Below, one piece after another: positions 8,380 to 16,600 of a stretch of DNA of 64,000 nt (positions are counted from its first letter, which is position 1; every line of letters starts with the position of its first letter). A program made the position numbers and the translations under genes. Source of the stretch: Methylovirgula sp. (GTDB taxonomy: Bacteria > Pseudomonadota > Alphaproteobacteria > Rhizobiales > Beijerinckiaceae); the NCBI RefSeq assembly GCF_037200945.1, contig NZ_JBBCGP010000001.1, positions 1 through 64,000 on the forward strand, in the 5' to 3' direction. The notes beneath the pieces are model-generated. The model saw only the letters and a list, made by a program, of their open reading frames with translations. It was not told the origin of the DNA and did not search any database.

Positions 8380-8769
8380 ATGTCTGCGCCTAGTTCTAGT
8401 GATAGAAGCTTCCATATGATCGAGGCGGTTGCGGAACGTCTTGAGGGCGCTCCGGTTCGTCTGCGCCGGCGATGGTCAGATGAGCTCAAAGATCAAGCGA
8501 TAGCCGACTCTCTGGTGCCTGGCGCGAACGTGTCGGAGATCGCGCGTCGCATCGGTATTGGCCCTTCGCAGCTCTTCGATTGGCGTCGGAAGGCGCTGCG
8601 TAAGGGATCGGTCAGCCTGACGGCGCCGCAGCTGGATGCCTCGCCTGAACCCGCGACGTCCGCGTCGGCATTTATCGAAATCGTTGTCGGCGATATTGTC
8701 ATCCGTGCGGACGCCATGGCTGATGAGGCACATTTGCGGCGCGTGGTGCGCGCGGTTCGCTCGGCATGA
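8380..8769 (+). CDS. tnpA: IS66 accessory protein TnpA (element 2)
   Basis: 129 aa. Helix-turn-helix protein with VRLRRRWSDELKDQAIADS then LVPGANVSEIARRIGIGPSQ and LFDWRRKAL, typical of IS66 Orf1. The start could also be ATG 8416 (MIEAVAERLEG), since the first 12 residues are not conserved-looking. Its TGA overlaps the ATG of tnpB (ATGA at 8766-8769). Confidence 0.9.
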   Translation: MSAPSSSDRSFHMIEAVAERLEGAPVRLRRRWSDELKDQAIADSLVPGANVSEIARRIGIGPSQLFDWRRKALRKGSVSLTAPQLDASPEPATSASAFIEIVVGDIVIRADAMADEAHLRRVVRAVRSA

Positions 8770-9110
8770 TCCCGTCCGGCGTCAAAGTTTTTCTGGCCAG
8801 TCATCCGATCGATTTTCGAAAAGGCATGGACGGTTTGTTGTCGCTGGTGCGGGACGCCGGCAGTGATCCGTTCGACGGCGCTCTTTATGTTTTTCGTGCC
8901 AAGCGGGCCGACAGAATCAAGATCGTCTTTTGGGACGGGTCCGGGGTTGTTCTTTATGCGAAGCGCCTGGAGACAGCGCAGTTCTGCTGGCCGAAGATCG
9001 GGCATCATCGGGTTCACCTCAATCAGGCGCAGCTGATGGCGCTTGTCGACGGCATGGATTGGAAACGCGTTCACGCGGTGACAGTGAAGCCGCCTGAGTT
9101 TGTTGGGTAA
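8766..9110 (+). CDS. tnpB: IS66 accessory protein TnpB (element 2)
   Basis: 114 aa with the IS66 Orf2 signature: GVKVFLASHPIDFRKGMDGL, then GALYVFRAKRADRIKIVFWDG and WPKIGHHRVHL. The start overlaps the tnpA stop by four bases. 73 bases separate it from tnpC; this gap contains no gene. Confidence 0.94.
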   Translation: MIPSGVKVFLASHPIDFRKGMDGLLSLVRDAGSDPFDGALYVFRAKRADRIKIVFWDGSGVVLYAKRLETAQFCWPKIGHHRVHLNQAQLMALVDGMDWKRVHAVTVKPPEFVG

Positions 9111-9183
9111 ATCGCTGCGGCAGAGTGAATCACGCGGCCGAAAATGCGCGCCATCAGAGTGAAAATATGCTCTGATCCGCGTC

Positions 9184-10776
9184 ATGCCGGCGCCGGTTTT
9201 CGATCTCCCCGACAATGTTGATGCGCTCAAAGCCATGGTGCTGGCCATGGCCGAGAAAGCGGCACGCGCTGAGGTTCTTGAGAGTGAAGTTGCCGATCTC
9301 AAAGCTCTGAATGCGAGTGCCGAGGAGCGGATCGCGCGCCTGACCTCGATCCTCAAGACGCTGGAGCGGGCCAGGTTTGGGCGCCGCTCTGAGAAGCTTG
9401 GCGCCAATGCGTTTGACGATGAACAGAGTGCGTTCGTCTTCGACGAGGTTCAAACGGGGCTCGGCGCCATCCAGGCCGAGCTCGATAAACGGCAGGACCC
9501 TGACAAGGCCAGACGCGCCGCACGGCCTCGCAAGGGCTTTGCGCCGCATCTCGAGCGGGTCGAGATCATCATCGAACCGGCTGAGCTACCGGAGCACGCC
9601 GGCAAGCAGAAGATCCTGATCGGCGAGGATGTCGCGGAGCGGCTCGATGTGGTCGCGGCGAAGTTCCGTGTCCTCGTCACGCGCCGGCCGAAATACGCCT
9701 TCAAGACCGAAGATGGCGTCGTTCAGGCCCCGGCACCAGCCCATATCATCGAGGGCGGCATCCCGACCGAAGCGCTTCTGGCGCAGATCGCGGTCTCAAA
9801 ATATGCCGACGGCCTGCCGCTCTACCGCCAGGAAGCGATTTACGCCCGCGACAAGGTGGACCTCGACCGAGCCCTGATGGCGCAATGGATGGGCAGGCTC
9901 GGATTTGAACTCGATATCCTCTCCGAACATGTCCTCACGCTGATCAAGAAGGCCGAGAGGATCTTCGCCGACGAAACCACGCTGCCAACCTTGGAACCAG
10001 GCTCCGGCAGCACCAAGACAGCCTATCTCTGGGCTTACGTGCGAGATGACCGGACCTTCGGCGGCAGCGGTCCGCCGATGGTTGCCTACCGCTTCGAGGA
10101 TAGCCGGTCGGGCGAATGTGTCGCCCGCCATCTCGACAATTATCGGGGCATCCTGCAGGTGGATGGGTATACGGCCTATAATCGTCTTGCGCGGCCCGAC
10201 CGCGGCAATGATGCCATCACGCTCGCGGGATGTTGGTCCCACGTTCGAAGAAAATTTTACGAACTGCACATCGCCGGCAGTTCCAAACTCGCGACCACGA
10301 CAATCGAACGCATGACCCAGCTGTGGGAGATCGAGGAGAAGGTGCGCGGCAAAGATCCAAATGCACGCGTCGCAGCCCGCCAGGAAACCTCGGTCGCGAT
10401 CGTCGCCGATCTGTTCAAGCTTTGGCAAGACGCGCTTCCACGTATCTCCGGCAAGTCCAAATTGGCGGAGGCAATCCGCTACGCCATCTCACGGCGGGCG
10501 ACGCTCGAACGCTTCCTCACCGATGGCCGCGTCGAGATTGACTCCAACATTGTGGAACGTGCCATCCGGCCGCAAACAATCACGCGAAAGAACTCGCTCT
10601 TTGCCGGCAGCGACGGCGGCGGACGAACCTGGGCAACCATAGCGACATTGTTGCAGACGGCAAAAATGAACGATGTCGATCCGCTCGCCTGGCTCGCGCA
10701 GACGCTCGAGCGTCTCGCCAACAGCTGGCCCAACGCCGAGATCGATGCTCTCATGCCCTGGCGCTATACAGCCTGA
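9184..10776 (+). CDS. tnpC: IS66 transposase TnpC (element 2)
   Basis: 530 aa, intact. The N-terminal coiled coil contains RARFGRRSEKL, the central part has FADETTLPTLEPGSG and LQVDGYTAYNRL (first two Asp of the DDE triad), and SNIVERAIRP carries the Glu. It ends WLAQTLERLANSWPNAEID then ALMPWRYTA, the usual IS66 tail. It has no Cys-rich zinc segment like that of element 1 TnpC, so it belongs to a different IS66 subgroup. Confidence 0.95.
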   Translation: MPAPVFDLPDNVDALKAMVLAMAEKAARAEVLESEVADLKALNASAEERIARLTSILKTLERARFGRRSEKLGANAFDDEQSAFVFDEVQTGLGAIQAELDKRQDPDKARRAARPRKGFAPHLERVEIIIEPAELPEHAGKQKILIGEDVAERLDVVAAKFRVLVTRRPKYAFKTEDGVVQAPAPAHIIEGGIPTEALLAQIAVSKYADGLPLYRQEAIYARDKVDLDRALMAQWMGRLGFELDILSEHVLTLIKKAERIFADETTLPTLEPGSGSTKTAYLWAYVRDDRTFGGSGPPMVAYRFEDSRSGECVARHLDNYRGILQVDGYTAYNRLARPDRGNDAITLAGCWSHVRRKFYELHIAGSSKLATTTIERMTQLWEIEEKVRGKDPNARVAARQETSVAIVADLFKLWQDALPRISGKSKLAEAIRYAISRRATLERFLTDGRVEIDSNIVERAIRPQTITRKNSLFAGSDGGGRTWATIATLLQTAKMNDVDPLAWLAQTLERLANSWPNAEIDALMPWRYTA

Positions 10777-10798
10777 ACGGCCGCGGCTAACCGCTTAC

Positions 10799-11408
10799 GT
10801 TTTAGGCCGAGCTGAGCGGCGAAGATCCTGGTTTCCCGAGCAATATAGGGCGAGCCGTTGTCGCTCAGGATTTCGACCGCCGCGGAAGCCCGATAGCTGC
10901 TGAAGCGTCGTTCGACCGCCTCCAGCATCATGTCGCGCACGTCGGACCCGCTGATTCCGGCGTTCACCACCGCCCGCCAGGCGATGATCTCGCGGTCGTG
11001 CGCGTCGATGATGAAGGCGCCGCGGACGATAGCGCCATCCCAACAGGTGAACTCGAAGCCGTCAGAGCACCAACGCAGGTTCGATCGCATCACGATGACC
11101 TTGCCGTCATGGACGAGGTCGGGGCGCTCTGTGTAACGGCGCGCTAGCAGCATCTGATGCATCTGCATGATGCGGTAGACCCGTTTATGGTTCGCGGGCG
11201 ATAGGCCTTCGGCGCGCAATTCGCGGTTCAGGACCGCAGTGACCCGCCTGTAGCCATAAGTCGGGCGGGCGGTGACCAGTCGCTCGATCCGCGGCAGCAG
11301 CTCGACGTCACCGGGCTTATGATAGCGACGGCGCGGACGGGTCTCGCCCTTCAGCCGGTCGTAGAGGTTCGAGCGAGCAACACCGAGCGTGTCAGCGACC
11401 GCCTTCAT
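10799..11408 (-). pseudogene. IS3-family (IS2 group) OrfB, N-terminal fragment
   Basis: The minus strand encodes HTH_21 and the first part of the rve integrase domain: RPTYGYRRVTAVLNRELR, NHKRVYRIMQMHQMLLARR and the first catalytic Asp in WCSDGFEF, then the second in LSDNGSPYIA. The frame runs into element 2 after LGLK, which adds a foreign tail of about 11 residues before a stop at 10764. Together with the pieces at 8189-8296 and 5486-5617 it gives an 834-base, 277-aa frame without stops. The start overlaps the orfA stop (ATGA). Confidence 0.93.
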
Positions 11409-11782
11409 CGCAAACCGTCCTTCTGCGACGAGCCCGACAGCAAGATCTGTTTTTTTGAGCGCGATTTATCCAGCGCTTCCTTCAGGATTTCGACTTCAAG
11501 CGTCTTCTTGCCGAGCTGGCGTTCCAGTTCGCGGATCCGCTCTTCCATCTGCCGGACTGTCTTGTTGCCGGTCACTTCGCCGTCATCAGCCACCGCCACG
11601 CTCCCGCCCTCAAGCATCAGCCGGCGCCAACGATACAACAGGTTCGGCGCCACACCATGCCGCCGAGCGACAACCGAGATGCTGGCGCGGTCGTCGAGCG
11701 TCTCCTCGACAATCCGGAGTTTATCCGCCGCTGACCAATGCCGGCGACGCCCACCGTCGGTGATGATTTCAATATCAGACAT
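11405..11782 (-). CDS. IS3-family (IS2 group) OrfA, helix-turn-helix subunit
   Basis: 125 aa from ATG 11782 (MSDIEIITDGG); an ATG at 11839 lies closer to the terminal repeat and is less likely. It has a helix-turn-helix (WSAADKLRIVEETLDDRAS, SVVARRHGVAPNLLYRWRR) and a leucine zipper (MEERIRELERQLGKKTLEV). OrfA binds the element ends and is normally joined to OrfB by a -1 frameshift. OrfA itself is intact, but OrfB is broken, so at most a regulatory product can form. Confidence 0.88.
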   Translation of the reverse strand: MSDIEIITDGGRRRHWSAADKLRIVEETLDDRASISVVARRHGVAPNLLYRWRRLMLEGGSVAVADDGEVTGNKTVRQMEERIRELERQLGKKTLEVEILKEALDKSRSKKQILLSGSSQKDGLR

Positions 11783-11960
11783 AAGCCCATGCTTGAGGAT
11801 ATCCCCAAGTCCCCAGTTAGGCTTGAGTGTCCGGTTCAAACGGGGGCCAGATCAATCTCCCGCTGCGGCAATGCATTTCCCCCCGAAAACCGAAGAGTCG
11901 CGGGTATTCTTTATTAAGCGTCGCTGACGCATTCTCCGGGCGATCTCCGGGGGATGTATC

Positions 11961-12326
11961 ATGTCTTCTTTGACCGGCTTACGGCGTAAGCTGCTGCGTA
12001 TGACCTACAGCGTCGAGGCCCGCGCATTCGTTGATGGCCGCCCCGCCATCCCCTGCACCATCCGAGATGTCACGCCGGACGGCGCCAGACTCGTCACCGA
12101 CGGCAGGATCGCCACGGGCGATAAAATCCTGCTGCTGATCCCTTCGATTGCCGAAGTCTGGGCGGCAGACGTGCGCTGGCGGCGCGGCACCGCGCTTGGC
12201 GTCAAATTCATTCGCGGCGAGGCCGACCTGCCGGGCGATGCGAGCACCGCCCAACCGGACGTCTTCGCCCTTCGCCTGCAAGTCGCGCAAATGGCACGCA
12301 GCGCCAGGCGTCTGTCAGCGGCCTGA
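11961..12326 (+). CDS. PilZ domain protein
   Basis: 121 aa. Single PilZ-like domain: RRKLLRMTYSVEARAF at the N-terminus, then CTIRDVTPDGARLVT (the D/NxSxxG-type loop, here DVTPDG) and WAADVRWRRGTALGVKF. The N-terminal arginine motif of c-di-GMP binders is weak (RRKLLR), so nucleotide binding is possible but not assured. The C-terminal ~35 residues are a basic tail. It begins 106 bases beyond the IS3-family insertion and is followed on the other strand by a patatin-like lipase. Common type of small PilZ protein in Hyphomicrobiales. Confidence 0.8.
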   Translation: MSSLTGLRRKLLRMTYSVEARAFVDGRPAIPCTIRDVTPDGARLVTDGRIATGDKILLLIPSIAEVWAADVRWRRGTALGVKFIRGEADLPGDASTAQPDVFALRLQVAQMARSARRLSAA

Positions 12327-12354
12327 GCAGCGGACCGTTTGATACGGCCGCCGC

Positions 12355-13473
12355 TCACATCCTGATTTCGTGCAGCACCAACCCTTCAAGGGGATCATAG
12401 GGCGCTGTCCATGGCGCGGCCGCCAACACGCCCTTCATATCGGCGTAGCCCGCATCCCAGCGGGCATGAATGCCCTTGGGGCTGAAATCGATATCCTTGG
12501 AATGATCCTCACCGGCCATCGGCGGCGCGATCAACCGCATCACATGCATCCGAGTGACACACCCGTATTCCTTCAGCGCCCGCAGCTCAGGCGTCTGTGC
12601 TGCTTCGGCGAGCCGCGTAATGACGTGACGTAATTTATGAAGTTGCTTCTGCCGCGCGACCTCATTGGCCATGCGGCTTGAATATTGGATATCTTTCTGC
12701 CGCGCTAAAACCTTGGCGATAGAGTCAGGCGGCGGCCCGTTCGGCGCCCACATATGCACGGCAAAAACGAGAGCGCTCTGGCGCGGACTGTCGTCGAAAA
12801 TCGCCTCGATCGGCGTGTTGGAAAGAACGCCGCCGTCCCAATAAAACGCATCGTCGATCCGCACTGCCGGGAAGGCCGGCGGAAGCGCGCCCGATGCCGC
12901 GATATGTTTCACAGTCAGCGGCATGTCGCGGCTGTCGAAATAATGCATGTGCGCGGTCTGGACGTTCGCCGCGCCAACGGTCAGGCGCGGATGCCCGGCA
13001 TTGAGCAGAGTTTCATCCGTCAATTCGCCAAGCGTCGCTTCCATCGGCTGCGTCGAATAAAACCCCGCGTGTTCCGCGCCGAGCGTTGTCTCAGGGCTTA
13101 AGAAGGCCCAGGGATTGGGCTCGAAAAAGCCCGGCACGCCAGCCGCGATTGTCATGGCATTTGCCGCGAGCGGCCCGAAGAGCGGCATGGCGCCTAAAAA
13201 CCGTGCCGCCGGTCGATTTGAGATACGTGTCCAGAACTCCGTCAGGCGCGAAAGGCGTTGTGCGGGCGGATTGCCTGCGATCAAGCTGGCGTTGATGGCA
13301 CCGATCGAGGTTCCGATCACCCAATCCGGCTCGAGGCCGGCCTCGTGCAGAGCTTGATAGGTGCCGGCTTGATAAGCCCCCAGGGCGCCGCCGCCCTGAA
13401 GCACAAGCACCACTTGGCCAAATTCATCGCGATCGATCGAAGATGTCGCGCGTGGCGCGCTCTCGTGGGTCAT
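12355..13473 (-). CDS. Patatin-like phospholipase (DUF3734 type)
   Basis: 372 aa. The patatin fold elements are clear: oxyanion loop LQGGGALGAYQ (25-35), nucleophile elbow GTSIG (54-58, Ser56) and catalytic Asp in WDGGVLSNTP (D213). The C-terminal part, from ~240, is the extension typical of DUF3734 members, some of which act on hydroxybutyrate or membrane lipids. No signal peptide, so it is probably cytoplasmic. Monocistronic; substrate unknown. Confidence 0.9.
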   Translation of the reverse strand: MTHESAPRATSSIDRDEFGQVVLVLQGGGALGAYQAGTYQALHEAGLEPDWVIGTSIGAINASLIAGNPPAQRLSRLTEFWTRISNRPAARFLGAMPLFGPLAANAMTIAAGVPGFFEPNPWAFLSPETTLGAEHAGFYSTQPMEATLGELTDETLLNAGHPRLTVGAANVQTAHMHYFDSRDMPLTVKHIAASGALPPAFPAVRIDDAFYWDGGVLSNTPIEAIFDDSPRQSALVFAVHMWAPNGPPPDSIAKVLARQKDIQYSSRMANEVARQKQLHKLRHVITRLAEAAQTPELRALKEYGCVTRMHVMRLIAPPMAGEDHSKDIDFSPKGIHARWDAGYADMKGVLAAAPWTAPYDPLEGLVLHEIRM

Positions 13474-13603
13474 CGAAAAGGCTCCAGCCGAATTGTGCAG
13501 ATAGTCCGGTCAAGTCCCGGTGCGCTCTGTCTAGTTCGGCCCGAGGCCATGCCGCGTTACGGCGCTCGCGTCGTTGTGATCAACGGGCGCCCTGGCCTGT
13601 AAC

Positions 13604-14665
13604 TCACACCCACCCGCGGTCTTTCAAATCTTCCTTGAGATAGGCGTAGAAGATCGGCGCGGCGATGAGGCCCTTGAGCCCGAACGCCGCTTCCAGCGCC
13701 AGCATGGCCAACAGAATCTCCCACGCATGGGCGCGGATTTCCGTGCCGATGATCTGCGCGTTGAGGACGTATTCAAGTTTGTGAATGCCGACGAGGAAGG
13801 CGAGCGCCATCGCCGCATCGAAGACCGAGACGCCGAGCGCGACGAGCACGATGATCGTGTTCGAGATGAGATTGCCGATGATCGGCAGGAGGCCGACGAC
13901 AAAGGTCACGGCGATCATCGTCTTCGCGAAGGGCAGCGGCCGTCCGGCGAGCGGCAGGACGACACCAAGAAAGATGGCGGTCAAGACCGTGTTCACCGCC
14001 GAAATCTTGATCTGCGAGAACACGACGCCGCGAAACGCATGGCCGAGTTGCGTGATCCTCTCGACAAGTCCCGCCGCCAGCGGGCCGGCAGGCGGCGCGG
14101 GCGGGCTGATCGCGACGAAGGCGCCAATGATCATGCCAAAAAGGATATGGACGATGAGCGCCCCCGCACCGCGGCCGAGCACCGTGAGATGCGCCGCGTT
14201 GCCGCGCATCGCGCCGGAGAACGCCTTCTGCCAATCGCCGATTGTCGTCGGCAGATGATCCTGAAGCCAGGGCGGCAGATGGACTTTGACGCTATCGACC
14301 ACCTCGACCATGCGCTGCATCAGCGTGCCGAGATTGTCCTGCCCGCTCGATAGATACGAGACGAGGCCGATGATGGCGGCCGTTAACCCGCCAATAACCA
14401 AAACGGCAATCACCAGCGCCAGCACGATACGCCCGACGCGCGGCAGAATGCCGAATTTGCCGAGCCCCCCGACGCCAAACTGGATCAGGAAATAGACCAG
14501 GAAACCGCTGAGAAAAGCCGACAAAAGGCCAAGCCACAGGATGGCGATCAGCCCCGCCAGCATCAGCCCGGCCGCGAGAAGATCGAGACGGCCTGGACTC
14601 GCCGGGGCCACATTCTTGGGAGAAAGCTCGTTTTGGGGAGAGATGTCTCCCGGCGTCGTATCCAT
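13604..14665 (-). CDS. AI-2E family transporter (PerM/TqsA type)
   Basis: 353 aa from ATG 14665 (MDTTPGDISPQ); an ATG at 14755 would add 30 residues, but they are not conserved-looking and run far into the upstream region of the divergent gene. About seven to eight hydrophobic segments: two near the N-terminus (LAAGLMLAGLIAILWLGLL), a large cytoplasmic loop with amphipathic helices (VEVVDSVKVHLPPWLQDHL), and a C-terminal helix cluster with VVGLLPIIGNLISNTIIVL. This is the layout of PF01594. Substrate unknown; family members export AI-2 or ions. Confidence 0.85.
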   Translation of the reverse strand: MDTTPGDISPQNELSPKNVAPASPGRLDLLAAGLMLAGLIAILWLGLLSAFLSGFLVYFLIQFGVGGLGKFGILPRVGRIVLALVIAVLVIGGLTAAIIGLVSYLSSGQDNLGTLMQRMVEVVDSVKVHLPPWLQDHLPTTIGDWQKAFSGAMRGNAAHLTVLGRGAGALIVHILFGMIIGAFVAISPPAPPAGPLAAGLVERITQLGHAFRGVVFSQIKISAVNTVLTAIFLGVVLPLAGRPLPFAKTMIAVTFVVGLLPIIGNLISNTIIVLVALGVSVFDAAMALAFLVGIHKLEYVLNAQIIGTEIRAHAWEILLAMLALEAAFGLKGLIAAPIFYAYLKEDLKDRGWV

Positions 14666-14774
14666 TGGCCTCAATCCCGTAATGGCGCCGCACCCCACAC
14701 CTATCCACGTCACACCTATCCAACCGCCCGCCCCCAACCTATACCGTGCGGCCACTCCAATCCTAATGCGGCTT

Positions 14775-15467
14775 ATGGCTCAGCTTTATCATCATCCTCT
14801 TGATCCCCAATCGCGTTTTGTCCGTCTTGCGCTCGCCGAATATGGTGTCGATCCTGACCTGATCGAGGAACGGGTTTTCGAGCGGCGGCGCGATTTCCTG
14901 TCGCTCGATCCGGCCGGCGAGACGCCCGTGCTCGTGACTGATCATGATGTGGTCGTGCCGGGTGCCGCGATCATTGCCGAATATCTCGACGAAAATCTGG
15001 GCGAGACGCTGGAAGAGCATCGGCTGTTGCCGCTCGATTCCGAGGCGCGGATCGAGGTGCGCCGGCTGGTCCACTGGTTCACGCAGAAATTTCACGGCGA
15101 AGTGTCGAATTGGCTGGTGACTGAAAAGGTCTATAAGCGCTTCATGTCGGCTGAGGCGGGTGGCGGCGCGCCGGATATGGACCTCGTCCGCGCCGCGCGC
15201 GCCAATATCCGCTATCATCTGCGCTATATCGGCTATCTGACGGCGCAACGGAATTGGTTGGCTGGCGACAGACTTACCTATGCCGACCTGGCCGCCGCGG
15301 CGCATATTTCCGTCGCGGATTTTTTGGGCGATGTGCCATGGGACGAGAACGAAGCGGCGAAGCACTGGTACGCGCGGGTGAAATCGCGCAAGAGCTTCCG
15401 CGCGCTGCTCGCCGATCGCGTGCCGGGCATCAATCCGCCGCAGGTCTACGCGGACCTCGACTTCTGA
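14775..15467 (+). CDS. fzlA: Glutathione S-transferase family protein, probable FtsZ-binding FzlA
   Basis: 230 aa from ATG 14775 (MAQLYHHPLDPQ); ATG 14766 is an alternative. N-terminal thioredoxin-like domain (LYHHPLDPQSRFVRLALAE, then ETPVLVTDHDVVVPGAAII) and all-alpha GST C-domain (GDRLTYADLAAAAHISVAD). The early HHPL sequence, the WFTQKFHGEV segment and the position directly before queG resemble the alphaproteobacterial FzlA, a GST-like protein that curves FtsZ filaments and controls division. The FzlA name is by family resemblance; a plain GST is the alternative. Its stop overlaps the probable queG start. Confidence 0.7.
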   Translation: MAQLYHHPLDPQSRFVRLALAEYGVDPDLIEERVFERRRDFLSLDPAGETPVLVTDHDVVVPGAAIIAEYLDENLGETLEEHRLLPLDSEARIEVRRLVHWFTQKFHGEVSNWLVTEKVYKRFMSAEAGGGAPDMDLVRAARANIRYHLRYIGYLTAQRNWLAGDRLTYADLAAAAHISVADFLGDVPWDENEAAKHWYARVKSRKSFRALLADRVPGINPPQVYADLDF

Positions 15468-16600
15468 AGCGCGATCTCAAGACCGACCTCGTCGCGAAAG
15501 CGCGCGAGCTTGGCTTCGATCTTTGCCGGATTGCACGGCCCGACGCCGCGCCGCAAACGGCGGAACGGCTCGCTGCGTGGCTCAGCGCAGGCTACGCAGG
15601 CGACATGGACTACATGGAAGAGACGCGCACCCGCCGCGCCGCGCCGCGCGCGCTGTGGCCCGAGGTCAGGAGCGTCGTCATGCTCGGGCTGAACTACGGC
15701 CCCGAAGACGATGCTCTTGCGACGCTGGGACAAAGGGATCGCGGCAACATTTCCGTCTATGCACGCCATCGCGATTATCACGATCTCATCAAAGGACGGC
15801 TGAAATTGCTTGGCTCCTGGCTCGCGTCGCAGGCGCCCGACAGCGAACTCAAAGTCTTCGTCGATACGGCGCCGGTGATGGAAAAGCCGATGGCACAAGC
15901 GGCGGGGCTTGGCTGGCAAGGCAAGCATACCAACCTCGTGTCGCGCGAAGCCGGCTCCTGGCTCTTTCTCGGCGCGCTGTTCACGAATTTGGACTTGTCG
16001 CCGGACGAAGCCGAGACGGATCATTGCGGGGCCTGCCGCGCCTGCCTCGACGCTTGCCCGACCAATGCGTTCCCGCAGCCTTATCGTCTCGATGCCCGAC
16101 GCTGCATTTCGTATCTGACGATCGAGAACAAGGGTCATATTCCGCTCGAATTTCGCGAAGCCATCGGCAATCGCATCTATGGCTGCGACGATTGCCTCGC
16201 CGCCTGTCCGTGGAACAAATTCGCGCAGGTCTCGCGCGAGGCAAAATTGCAGGCGCGCGCCGATCTCGTCGCGCCGAAAATTGGAGATTTATTGCGATTG
16301 GATGATGCTGGTTTTCGCGCCCTCTTTTCGGGCAGCCCGGTGAAGCGCATCGGCCGTGCGCGCTTTCTGCGCAATGTTCTCATCGCCGCGGGCAATTCGA
16401 GCGATGATGCCTTGCAGCCGCAGATCGAGGCGCTGATCGACGATGTGTCGCCGCTCGTCCGCGCGATGGCGGTCTGGGCGCTCGGCCGCGTGGCACCGTG
16501 GCGGCTCGCAGACTTGCGCGCGCAACAGCAAGCGGAAAGCGATCCCGATGTTCTCGCGGAATGGGCGCGGGCCGATGCACCAATCGAGATGATACAATGA
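15464..16600 (+). CDS. queG: Epoxyqueuosine reductase QueG
   Basis: About 378 aa. Reduces epoxyqueuosine to queuosine in tRNA, a cobalamin and iron-sulfur enzyme. Two 4Fe-4S motifs are visible: CGACRACLDACP and CDDCLAACPW. The N-terminal DUF1730 cobalamin-binding domain is complete (SVVMLGLNYGPED). No ATG, GTG or TTG occurs in frame near the start of conserved sequence (KTDLVAKARELGFD). The best candidate is a CTG at 15464 inside a CTGA overlap with the previous stop; the next upstream option is ATG 15341, which overlaps the GST gene by 127 bases. Stop overlaps the next gene (ATGA). Confidence 0.9.
   Translation: MKRDLKTDLVAKARELGFDLCRIARPDAAPQTAERLAAWLSAGYAGDMDYMEETRTRRAAPRALWPEVRSVVMLGLNYGPEDDALATLGQRDRGNISVYARHRDYHDLIKGRLKLLGSWLASQAPDSELKVFVDTAPVMEKPMAQAAGLGWQGKHTNLVSREAGSWLFLGALFTNLDLSPDEAETDHCGACRACLDACPTNAFPQPYRLDARRCISYLTIENKGHIPLEFREAIGNRIYGCDDCLAACPWNKFAQVSREAKLQARADLVAPKIGDLLRLDDAGFRALFSGSPVKRIGRARFLRNVLIAAGNSSDDALQPQIEALIDDVSPLVRAMAVWALGRVAPWRLADLRAQQQAESDPDVLAEWARADAPIEMIQ

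Larger units (their letters stand above)
8297..10798 (+). mobile_element. IS66-family element 2 (complete, 2502 bp)
   Basis: The ends are GTAAGCGG at 8297 and GTAAGCGG on the other strand at 10798, the GTAA start typical of IS66. A perfect 8-bp target duplication GTTTTAGG flanks it (8289-8296 and 10799-10806). It encodes tnpA, tnpB and tnpC on the plus strand, opposite to element 1. It interrupts orfB of the IS3-family element exactly at the codons for LGLKP. Confidence 0.95.
5459..11854 (-). mobile_element. IS2-group IS3-family element interrupted by two IS66 insertions
   Basis: Terminal inverted repeats begin TGATCTGGCCCCCGTTTG at 5459 and, on the other strand, at 11854; both continue with CGGACACTCAAGC after a short mismatch. 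The element is flanked by a 5-bp direct repeat ATCTC (5454-5458 and 11855-11859), the duplication size usual for the IS2 group. Its genes lie on the minus strand: orfA (11405-11782) and orfB, split into three collinear pieces (10799-11408, 8189-8296, 5486-5617). Without the two IS66 insertions and their duplicated bases the element is 1307 bp, a normal IS2-group size. It can no longer make its own full transposase. Confidence 0.93.
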
